Positions 22,977-31,307 of a DNA stretch of 64,000 nt are shown in pieces. Under the pieces are notes generated by a model that was given only the letters and a program-made list of their open reading frames with translations, made no database searches and had not been told where the DNA came from. Within the stretch, counting starts at the first letter, position 1, and each line of letters starts with the position of its first letter. The DNA comes from Gautieria morchelliformis. Taxonomy: Eukaryota > Basidiomycota > Agaricomycetes > Gomphales > Gomphaceae. Position numbers and translations under genes: made by a program. The DNA lies in assembly GCA_015179125.1 (NCBI GenBank), contig WHVA01000064.1, positions 186,001-250,000 on the forward strand. Direction: 5' to 3'.

Positions 22977-23073
22977 CTCGCGGCTGCGCCGCTCGCCGCT
23001 GACCTAATTTGGAACGCAAACGGTCACGTGACCATGCTGCGCAGCGTTCTTGGCTCGCGGCTGCGCCGCTCGC
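22977..23073 (-). promoter_or_regulatory. Two CpG hairpin motifs in the E2 5' region
   Basis: The 20-mer CTCGCGGCTGCGCCGCTCGC occurs at 22977-22996 and 23054-23073, separated by GGTCACGTGACC, itself a palindrome. The arrangement is repeated exactly in E3. Confidence 0.55.
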
Positions 23074-23269
23074 GCGCTCCGCTGACAAACTAATGACCAA
23101 GCATTGGTCAGCGCGCCCACAACCTCCCACCGTGCTGCTTTCACCTATAGGACTAGGTGGGTACCCGCGCTTCGCGCGGGGGTGTAGGTCAAGCACCTTG
23201 GTAAGGTCAAATGCATCAGCAAGGTCAAGTGCATTGGGGTAAATAGGATCATGCAAAATATATCCCTGA

Positions 23270-23470
23270 TCATATAGTATCATGAATCGTGTATGCACCC
23301 ATGGAACAGCCAAACATGCAGAGCTCTCTCTCGACCTCTGGGATGGGCCTCCCAGCGACTCTAGACATGAAAGTGGTAATAGTCTTGACTGAATCATCAG
23401 AGATTATAAGATTGCGCCTATTGTCATAATCCAAAGGTTTCAAAGCTTGTGCATTGTGAAATAGATCCAA
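23270..23470 (-). CDS. Short frame, possible captured exon (copy 1)
   Basis: A 66-codon frame (MDLFHNAQALKPLDYDN... SRVAGRPIPEVERELC) ends in TGA. Its sibling at 23925-24125 differs at only two residues. It is not related to Rep or helicase sequence and I do not recognise the family. It may be a gene fragment captured by the Helitron; expression is unknown. The conservation between copies may simply reflect recent duplication. Confidence 0.35.
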   Translation of the reverse strand: MDLFHNAQALKPLDYDNRRNLIISDDSVKTITTFMSRVAGRPIPEVERELCMFGCSMGAYTIHDTI

Positions 23471-23604
23471 TAGTGATCTTGGGGATCCAGAATTTTGACA
23501 AAGTGGTTATATCGATATGCCAGCTGATCCTCCGGTGACACTCTCACAGAACCAGAAACAATACCAAAATCAGAAATGGGGGAAGACCCAAAGTGCAGTT
23601 GGAT

Positions 23605-23795
23605 AGCATGTCCTCACACGTAACATGTCCTCACAGGTAGCGTGTCCCCACATGTAACGTGTCCTCACAGGTAGTGTGTCCCCACACGTAACGTGTCCTC
23701 ACAGGTAGCGTGTCCCCACAGGTAGCGTGTCCTCACAGGTAGCATGTCCCCACACATAACGTGTCCTCACAGGTAGCATGTCCTCACACGTAACG
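23605..23795. repeat. 17-bp minisatellite, copy 1 in E3
   Basis: Eleven or so units of CGTGTCCTCACAGGTAG / CATGTCCTCACACGTAA alternate in tandem. Confidence 0.85.
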
Positions 23796-23924
23796 GGGTA
23801 CCTGCGCTTCGTGCGGGGGTGCAGGTCAAGTGCCTTGGTAAGGTCAAATGCATCAGTAAGGTCAAGTGAATCAGTAAGGTCAAGTGCATTGGGGTAAATA
23901 GGATCATGCAAAATATATCCCTGA

Positions 23925-24125
23925 TCATATAGTATCATGAATCATGTATGCACCCATGGAACAGCCAAACATGCAGAGCTCTCTCTCGACCTCTGGGATG
24001 GGCCTCCCAGCGACTCTAGACATGAAAGTGGTAATAGTCTTGACTGAATCATCAGAGATTATAAGATTGCGCCTATTGTCATAATCCACAGGTTTCAAAG
24101 CTTGTGCATTGTGAAATAGATCCAA
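23925..24125 (-). CDS. Short frame, possible captured exon (copy 2)
   Basis: Duplicate of the frame at 23270-23470, again 66 codons with the same start and stop; two residues differ. The flanking DNA is duplicated too, so the frame is part of the internal tandem duplication of E3. Function is unknown. Confidence 0.35.
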   Translation of the reverse strand: MDLFHNAQALKPVDYDNRRNLIISDDSVKTITTFMSRVAGRPIPEVERELCMFGCSMGAYMIHDTI

Positions 24126-24261
24126 TAGTGATCTTGGGGATCCAGAATTTTGACAATGTGGTTATATGGATATGCCAGCTGATCCTCCGATGACGACACT
24201 CTCACAGAACCAGAAACAATACCAAAATCAGAAATGGGGGAAGACCCAAAGTGCAGTTGGA

Positions 24262-24572
24262 TAGCATGTCCTCACACATAACGTGTCCTCACAGGTAGCG
24301 TGTCCTCACAGGTAGCATGTCCCCACACGTAATGTGTCCTCACAGGTAGTGTGTCCCCAAACGTAACATGTCCTCACAGGTAGTGTGTCCTCACAGGTAG
24401 CGTGTCTCCACACATAACGTGTCCTTACAGGTAGCGTGTCCACACACGTAACGTGTCCTCACAGGTAGCGTGTCCTCACACATAATGTGTCCTCACATGT
24501 AATGTGTCCCCACAGGTAGCGTGTCCTCACAGGTAACATGTCCTCACAGGTAACATGTCCTCACACATATCA
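24262..24572. repeat. 17-bp minisatellite, copy 2 in E3
   Basis: About eighteen units of the same 17-bp repeat as at 23605, so this copy has expanded relative to copy 1. Confidence 0.85.
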
Positions 24573-25255
24573 GGGACATGTATCAGTATCTATTTTGTGA
24601 CATATATAGACATAAATAAAATAGCAAAAGAAACCACATTTAAGCAGCTGTTGTCATTAATTTTAGCAAAGCCTGGATAATTTATTGATATCGAGCACAG
24701 AGCACAGGGCACAGAGCACAGGGCACAGAGCACAGGGCACAGAGCACATAGCGGACAGCAGACAGAGGAATCGCCGGTTGGGCAGGTTCCTGGCGTTATG
24801 TCCTTACCGTTTGGCCTTTATACCGTGCGCGCGTGTCGTGCACGGACCACACTCGCGTATGCACGCTCTGGTCGCGAACGGGTCACGTGACCACTGCGCA
24901 GCGTTCTCTCGCGGCTGCGCCGCTCGCCGCTGACCTAATTTGGAACGCAAACGGTCACGTGACCATGCTGCGCAGCGTTCTTGGCTCGCGGCTGCGCCGC
25001 TCGCGCGCTCCGCTGACAAACTAATGACCAAGCATTGGTCAGCATTGGTCAGCGCGCCCACAACCTCCCACCGTGCTGCTTTCACCTATAGGACTAGGTG
25101 GATACCCGCGCTTCGCGCGGGGGTGCAAGTCAAACGCCTCGGTAAGGTCAAATGCATCAGTAAGTCTAACACATCGGTAAGTCTAACATATCAGTAAGGT
25201 CAAGTGCATTGGGGAAAATCAAAGCAATCAATTTGCATCAAGTAGATATCAGAAA

Positions 25256-28200
25256 TCAAGGAGCTCTAAGTAATACATCTTTATATACAATGTTGGTTGT
25301 GTTCAAACCCTCCTCAAGCAATACCTTCACTTTGTTCCAGCTTGTTCCCCTTGAAACACCAACATACAACTGACCATGTCCAAACACTGGATATCTCAGG
25401 TCCAGCCCAACCGTACCCAAAGACTGTCCCTGAGACTTGTTGGTGGTCATTGCAAATGCCACACGCACTGGAAACTGTCTCCTCTGCAGCACAAATGGTA
25501 ATTCCCCCTCTGATGGTGAAATGGTGATCCTGGGGATGAAAGCAGTATTTCCTGCACGTGGACCTGAGATGATCCTGACCTCCAACACTCTATTCCTCAT
25601 CCTCACCAACCGCAACCTTGTCCCATTGCATAGTCCTTGCTTCTTATCCAAATTGCGCAACATCATCAGAGGCACTCCAGGCTTGACTTCCAAGTGAGCA
25701 GGAGGAAGACTGCCCATCTCTATGGAATTCAGATACTCCACAGGATACTGCTCTGCAAAGTCGGTTTCCTTGACAGAATCTGCACAGTGGAAGACCTGAG
25801 CATCACCTGGAAACTGCCTCAACACCATGGAATTGATCTCATTGACCTCAATATTTCTGGGACAGAGGATGGCCCGCTCTAAAAAATAATTGTCCTGGGC
25901 AGGGATTGCATTGCCAATGCCAGGGTATATTTCCTGGATCAGCTCTGCAATTCCAGGGCCACAAACCATGTGAGGAGGGAGTGAGAAGGTATGATCTAGT
26001 GGGAGATCCTTTCCCTGACCCACATTCTGCAGCCATTCTGCAAACCTGGCTCTGTCAGGGTCATTTCTCACCCGCATGTTCTCTGTCAGATGGAGGACCT
26101 TGATCTTTGGCCACAGATATGACTTCTGAAGGGTAGCTCCCACGATATCCTCCTTGGAGCCTTTAGGGACAATTGGGAGAGTCTGCTGAAAGTCACCTCC
26201 AAAGGCGACCGTGATGCCACCAAAGGGTCTGTCAGGCTGGTCAAGGAAATCCCTCAGTGTCCTGTCAATGGCCTCTATGGCATGGCGATGCTGCATTGCA
26301 GCCTCATCCCAAATGATGAGCCTGGCCAGTCTCAGCATATCAGCCTGGTCAGAGTTCTTTTTGATGGAGGAGAGAGAGCCCTCATGGACAGGAATTGGAA
26401 TTCCAAGCATGCTGTGAGAGGTTGTCCCGTTAGTGAGGATAAGTGCAGCCATTGCAGATGAGGCTACAGCAAGCACAATGAGACTCTCCGCTCTACAGGA
26501 GTGGATTAGGGTGTTCCATGTGAATGATTTCCCAGCGCCCCCTGAGCCAGCGACGAAAAACATTTGTCCGTTAGGTTTCCCCTGAGCATCTATGTCCAGT
26601 GCCGACCGTAATATCTGATCATGCGCAGACCTTTGCCCCTCATTCAGCTTGGGAACCTCCTCATCAGCCATCTGCCTCTCTTGAACAGGGTCATAGTCCC
26701 TCTGCTCAGCTATGAACCTGTTTCCAATCAGGACCTCCCACTCGCCTACCACCCGAGGCATATCTTTAAAGCTGCTCAAGGACATTCCATTACGCTGAAG
26801 GAGTTTATCCAAGAGAAAGAGGCCAAAATCGTAGACCTGATCATCCCGTGGCTCCTGGATATTGTGCCTGATTTGGAGCCGATGTCTGAGATCATCACAT
26901 ATGTGCTCCTTGAAGGCATCCCATAGTCTGTCAGGTTGTGAGGGAATGCAATGACCAAGGATGGTGGCAAAGAGATGTCTGAGCTGAGCGCCTGTTTTCA
27001 TGCCACTGGCTTCCTGGAGACACAACCTCCACTCCTGATCATCCTCCAGAAGTCCCCTGGCAAGACAGGCCTCCTTGTAAGTAGCACATTGTATGCCATC
27101 CACCGTCCTAAGCTCCTCAAAGGATCTGGCCCCCTTGACCACCGTGAGGAGAGTGCGCAAATAAAATCTCTCTCCTGATTTTGGGCTTGCAAAGTGAAGG
27201 CGTCCAATGCTATATCCCCTTTGACGTGGTGTCCATACCCTTCCCTCTTTTTGCCAGGTAAAATGCTCAGGAAAATCCACATAGAGCACATCACGTGCAT
27301 GAGGGTAGGCAGCATTGGCCTCAAAGTAAGCCATGAGCGCTGTCTTTGACCCCTCAACCCTGTTCATGATGGTGAGCGGATCAGCATCAGGATTGAAAAC
27401 GACTGATTGCTGGTCTTTTTCATGGACTGGCAGTGCCATGACTGCAGGCACCTGGGTGTGGATTTCCCGCTCCAGCAACCTCCAACAGGCCTCATGAGCA
27501 CTGACATAGCGAGCGTCCAGGTACTTCTTTATCTCATCATGGTTGACACCGAACTCCATCGTGGTCCGATCGTGGCCCTTGTATAGATACTTGTGGATAT
27601 ACTTGACGCACCTCACACTGAAGGTGAATTCAAGGTTGATGTGACACCGGAGTTTGAGCAAGAGCAGAGCAGAGTATGGCACAACCCATCTGTTGTCCAG
27701 CATGTGACCTCTGACATTGTGCAGCCTTCCATCATTGCGACGACGATATTTTGGATATCCATCTACATTCACAACGGTCTCCTCACAGAATGGCTTTGGG
27801 AAGCCTTTCTTGCACTTGCCATTTTCCATGCAGGGTGCATCTGGATTCATTTGTCCACAGGGACCATGTGTCATCAGCTCACAGACCAACTGGTAGAGGA
27901 CAGGATGTGTCTCTGGATCAGGGAACTCTGCTGAAATCATAGAATCCACCTCATGTGGATGTTTGACCTTGGACTCCCTATCGAACCAGGTAAGCAGGTG
28001 CATGTGTGGGAGCCCCCTCTTCTGGAATTCAATAGTGTGAACGCGAGCGACAGTTTCTCCAAAGATCTTGTCCTTGACGATCAAGTCAATGAGGTATTTC
28101 TTTTTGAGGTGAAACACCCGCGACACCAGGTCAGGTCTGTCCTGAGCAGTTTGTCCAGGGAGCAACTCGGCCACTATCTCATCCCACTTTGGATTGGCAG

Positions 28201-30166
28201 TCATGGTAATAAATAAATCAGGGGGACCCTTCTTTGTTGCAATGGCCAGGGAGTTCTGGCAGTTTTGATTCATGTCCCGTGTACTCCCTTGAAATGTCGC
28301 AGGCAGAATGACTTTTACACCCAAGCTGTTTGCATCTCCAATGTCATTGTCCAAGCCTCCATATGAATCTACCATCTGGTTATACTGCTCAGCACGCAGA
28401 GTGTGTTGATTGGCCCTGATCCACCTCAGTCTGCTTTGCTCTGCAGCAGCCCAGGAGTCTACAATGTACTGCTGGAACAATTTGCCACCACGCAGGAGTG
28501 TTGTAGGTTCTCTCGCTCTCTGGAACAGACGATACGCATGGCACTGTATTTGGGTGACCTGTGTCCGTCTGTTTGGATTGGGATTGGCCTGCCGAGCACG
28601 CTCTGGCTCATGATAAGGAATATCTGGTTCCCATCCCAACTCTCCCTTGGGAAAGAGCAAGACATAGTGCAGAGAGGCATAGTTTGCATTGGTATCCAAT
28701 ACCCTTCTGAAACGTCCACCTCTGAGCTGGACAATAATATCCCTAGGTCCAGGGTCGATGCCATCTCCAGGAAGAACGACTGCAATCTCATCTGCAGTTG
28801 GGACATTATATCTCCTAGGATCCCTGTGTGCCCTATATGTGAGCCTTGCCTGGATGTCACCATTCTGTTCTTGAGCTCTGAGCCTCTCAGCTGCTTGTTT
28901 ATATGTGCGCACATGAGGATTGCATAGCAGGAGCATTTCCTGCAAGTCTCCCATGATAGTTGGAGACAGACGCTCATTACGATTTTTTCTCTTTGCCAAA
29001 GCCAGTGCAGGATCATATATGTAAAGCTGGGCATACTTTGGATCGTCTTCATTGTCAGGGAGGAGAGAGCCATGGAGATGATACAGTTCACCCTGTAGCT
29101 TGAGCACATATGGACCACGACCCTCCCGAAGCAAATCTTGGTCAAAGTTGGCCCCCACAGAAGTGAATGCAAACGCAGCATTATACTGCCTGATATTCTG
29201 GCGAAATCCTTTTGCCTCAGGGTCCTGGCCTTCTAAGAGCTGTTTCAATGGCTGAGGGGGCTCTGGCAGGTCTTCCAGCTGCACCTTTCCTTCCATACAG
29301 CAATCACCAAACCTGGGTCGCACATTTGAGGATTTCTGCAGGCGTTCTGCCATCCAGTGTAATGCTCCACAGTCAGGGCAGGGAACAACCATGGGACCCA
29401 GATCATGACGCAGCACATCTGCCTCGATTATTCTAGAGCGACCGAGTGGAATAAAAGGAGGAGGTCGCTGAGGACGCTGCCGAGGCATAGGGAGTGGCTG
29501 AGGAGACTGAGGAGGTGCAGGGAGTGGCTGAGGAGGCTGTGGAGGTGCAGGGAGAGGCTGAGGAGGTGCAGGGAACATCTGGGGAGGCTGAGGAGGTGCA
29601 GGGAGTGGCTGAGGAGGCTGAGGAGGTGCAGGGAGTCGCTGAAGAGGCCGCAAAAGCGCAGGGAGTAGCGGAGGCATTGGTCTTATTGCATTGGCCTGAG
29701 CACGCAATGCTGCCACTCCTGCAGAACCTACTACAGGAGGAGGCGCTGGTTGTACAGATGCAGGCCTGTGCCTTCCCAAAGGCCGCAATGCAGCTGCCTG
29801 AGCACGCAAGTCTGCAATGGCTGCTGAACCTACTATAGGAGCTGGCTGTACAGGGTCTGGCCTATTTCTTCTCAGGGGCTGTAATGGTGGGATAACTGCT
29901 AACTGAGCATGAAGGGCTGCCACCTGCTCTCCAGGACTGAGATTAGGAGGACGTGATGAGGGTGCCAGCATGGGCAGACGTGAAGAGGGTGCAAGCATAG
30001 GAGGACGTGATGGCCCGGCCACAGGTTGTTGAAAAGGATCAGCGACATTGCTTCTAGGAGGAGGGTGAGGGATGGCAAAAGGCTGTGGGGGAGGGGGTGG
30101 CTGGTCCTGAGCTCTGACAGCAGCAGCAGCAAGCGCACGTGCTCTCCGATCAGTGGGCGATGTCAT
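25256..30166 (-). CDS. E4 Rep-helicase (RepHel), open frame of 1636 codons
   Basis: Rolling-circle transposase of a Helitron. N-terminal Pro-rich linker, then Cys-rich CPDCGALHWMAE...FGDCC (about residue 265), Rep domain with HUH motif GLPHMHLLTW (about 719) and the two catalytic tyrosines in KYIHKYLYKGHD (about 858), followed by a PIF1-like helicase: GSGGAGKS (about 1207), LIIWDEAAM (about 1286), GGDFQQTLPIV, TNKSQGQSLG and YVGVSRGTSW (about 1602). No stop or frameshift interrupts these motifs. The start used by E1 and E5 is ATA here (30250), so the first usable ATG is at 30166, about 28 codons inside. This removes only a low-complexity segment and activity may be kept. Confidence 0.92.
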   Translation of the reverse strand: MTSPTDRRARALAAAAVRAQDQPPPPPQPFAIPHPPPRSNVADPFQQPVAGPSRPPMLAPSSRLPMLAPSSRPPNLSPGEQVAALHAQLAVIPPLQPLRRNRPDPVQPAPIVGSAAIADLRAQAAALRPLGRHRPASVQPAPPPVVGSAGVAALRAQANAIRPMPPLLPALLRPLQRLPAPPQPPQPLPAPPQPPQMFPAPPQPLPAPPQPPQPLPAPPQSPQPLPMPRQRPQRPPPFIPLGRSRIIEADVLRHDLGPMVVPCPDCGALHWMAERLQKSSNVRPRFGDCCMEGKVQLEDLPEPPQPLKQLLEGQDPEAKGFRQNIRQYNAAFAFTSVGANFDQDLLREGRGPYVLKLQGELYHLHGSLLPDNEDDPKYAQLYIYDPALALAKRKNRNERLSPTIMGDLQEMLLLCNPHVRTYKQAAERLRAQEQNGDIQARLTYRAHRDPRRYNVPTADEIAVVLPGDGIDPGPRDIIVQLRGGRFRRVLDTNANYASLHYVLLFPKGELGWEPDIPYHEPERARQANPNPNRRTQVTQIQCHAYRLFQRAREPTTLLRGGKLFQQYIVDSWAAAEQSRLRWIRANQHTLRAEQYNQMVDSYGGLDNDIGDANSLGVKVILPATFQGSTRDMNQNCQNSLAIATKKGPPDLFITMTANPKWDEIVAELLPGQTAQDRPDLVSRVFHLKKKYLIDLIVKDKIFGETVARVHTIEFQKRGLPHMHLLTWFDRESKVKHPHEVDSMISAEFPDPETHPVLYQLVCELMTHGPCGQMNPDAPCMENGKCKKGFPKPFCEETVVNVDGYPKYRRRNDGRLHNVRGHMLDNRWVVPYSALLLLKLRCHINLEFTFSVRCVKYIHKYLYKGHDRTTMEFGVNHDEIKKYLDARYVSAHEACWRLLEREIHTQVPAVMALPVHEKDQQSVVFNPDADPLTIMNRVEGSKTALMAYFEANAAYPHARDVLYVDFPEHFTWQKEGRVWTPRQRGYSIGRLHFASPKSGERFYLRTLLTVVKGARSFEELRTVDGIQCATYKEACLARGLLEDDQEWRLCLQEASGMKTGAQLRHLFATILGHCIPSQPDRLWDAFKEHICDDLRHRLQIRHNIQEPRDDQVYDFGLFLLDKLLQRNGMSLSSFKDMPRVVGEWEVLIGNRFIAEQRDYDPVQERQMADEEVPKLNEGQRSAHDQILRSALDIDAQGKPNGQMFFVAGSGGAGKSFTWNTLIHSCRAESLIVLAVASSAMAALILTNGTTSHSMLGIPIPVHEGSLSSIKKNSDQADMLRLARLIIWDEAAMQHRHAIEAIDRTLRDFLDQPDRPFGGITVAFGGDFQQTLPIVPKGSKEDIVGATLQKSYLWPKIKVLHLTENMRVRNDPDRARFAEWLQNVGQGKDLPLDHTFSLPPHMVCGPGIAELIQEIYPGIGNAIPAQDNYFLERAILCPRNIEVNEINSMVLRQFPGDAQVFHCADSVKETDFAEQYPVEYLNSIEMGSLPPAHLEVKPGVPLMMLRNLDKKQGLCNGTRLRLVRMRNRVLEVRIISGPRAGNTAFIPRITISPSEGELPFVLQRRQFPVRVAFAMTTNKSQGQSLGTVGLDLRYPVFGHGQLYVGVSRGTSWNKVKVLLEEGLNTTNIVYKDVLLRAP

Positions 30167-30284
30167 ATGACCCTCCTGCTCCTCCCTTGCCCTTTCACGC
30201 TCCTGCTGACGATTTCTCTCTGGAGTAGATGGATACCTGAGAAATGCAGGTATAAGCTTAGAGGAACAATCAAGCTACCAGAAT

Positions 30285-30900
30285 TCAACTTACATTTGCA
30301 AGCAGATGCTGTTGTTGTTAATTTATCTTGGGCAAAGTCAGGGGAATTTATTAATTCCTAATTAAATAAATGTCAGACAGCTCACACCAGACCACCGAGA
30401 AATACATACATACCCAGGAAGGGACAGGTAATTGTTTGTTAAGCAAAGTCAAGGGAATTTATTAATTTCTATTTAAAATAAAATAAATAAATGTCAGATG
30501 GCTCACACCAGACCACAGAGAAATATATACATACCAAGGAAGGGACAGGGAAATTGATTGATGAAAATATCCAAGTCTTCTTCGGCTATCCAACTGGAAT
30601 AATTCCAGTAAAAGGTCCTGGTCCTGGTCCTGGTCCTGGGAGATGTCTTCTTCAGCCACCAGTAGTGCAAGTCAACACTAAGAGAACTGCAATGCAATTG
30701 TAGCTCCCTCTAAGGCAGCCTGGGATGACTACCTGGCTCCTTAGCAGAGAAAAAGCTGCCCCACTGAAGAGGTCAACCCCAATAGTTCACAGCAGAGATC
30801 TCCCTGGGAAGAGATCTTTTGTAGTCTACACTATATAGGCTATCTATTGTTTCACTCTCACACAATTTTATTCTATCTAGTAGGCAGAGAGGAGAGGAGG
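30285..30900. other. E4 leader region
   Basis: Two diverged copies of a block (AAAGTCAGGGGAATTTATTAATT...AAATAAATGTCAGACAGCTCACACCAGACCAC) begin near 30335 and 30445. A GGTCCTGGTCCTGGTCCTGG run lies at about 30615. No separate gene is supported. Confidence 0.55.
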
Positions 30901-31207
30901 GTGGTGGAGTGCGCAGATGCGGCTGCGCAGCGTTCTGCCAGCGCAGCGCTGCTTTGAGCGCCTGAGCCGGCAGACAGGCATAAACCGCAGCCGCGAGCGC
31001 GCTCCAGAACGCTGCGCAGCCGCATTGAGCGCTGGAGCCAGAAGACTGGCGCAAACCGGCAGCCGGCATGATCCGGTTTGGGCCAGCTGCGCCACTCGCG
31101 TCCTTGGCTCGCGGCTGCGCCGCTCGCGTCCGATTGGCCAGCTGACTAAGGCTGACATAAAACCTGACATAAGCTCGACGCCCACAACCCACCGAGGCGC
31201 TTTCATA

Positions 31208-31215
31208 TAGTGTAA
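31208..31215. other. 8-bp host spacer between E4 and E5
   Basis: TAGTGTAA separates the end of E4 from CTAG of E5. The same 8 bp follow E5 at 37612-37619 and are repeated again, so both elements probably landed in a short TAGTGTAA repeat of the host, each between A and T. Confidence 0.6.
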
Positions 31216-31307
31216 CTAGGTGGGTACCCGCGCTTCGCGCGGGGGTGTAGGTCAAACGCATCAGTAAGGTCAAGTGCATTGGGGAAAATAAAAGTAACCA
31301 ATTTGCA

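Larger units (their letters stand above)
19656..23152 (-). mobile_element. Helitron E2, non-autonomous, with nested LTR and minisatellites
   Basis: The 3' end is CTAG at 19656-19659 with a hairpin at 19667-19683; the 5' end is TC at 23152-23151. The first 180 bp match the 3' ends of E1 and E4 up to the last codons of the helicase frame, after which the enzyme is missing. The interior holds a solo LTR with a partial duplicate, a 21-bp minisatellite and leader-type repeats. It could be mobilised only in trans. Confidence 0.78.
23153..25093 (-). mobile_element. Helitron E3, non-autonomous, internally duplicated
   Basis: 3' end: CTAG at 23153-23156, hairpin at 23164-23180. 5' end: TC at 25093-25092. 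The outer 390 bp of the 5' end (about 24694-25093) are nearly identical to E2 (about 22766-23152). Inside, a block of about 640 bp (hairpin-like 3' end, a 66-codon frame, then a 17-bp minisatellite) occurs twice, the second copy starting near 23793 with a decayed hairpin. There is no enzyme gene. Confidence 0.8.
25094..31207 (-). mobile_element. Helitron E4, the most intact autonomous-type copy
   Basis: 3' end: CTAG at 25094-25097 with hairpin at 25105-25121. The 5' end lies at about 31207; the terminal TC is not clear (TA), but the GGTTGTGGGCG block and the CpG hairpin motif (31108-31127) are present. It encodes an uninterrupted 1636-codon Rep/helicase. Leader repeats lie at about 30290-30560. 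Confidence 0.82.

Noticed and set aside
23605..24572. CRISPR-like regularly spaced repeats
   Set aside because: The units are contiguous 17-bp minisatellite repeats without unique spacers, in a eukaryotic transposon.
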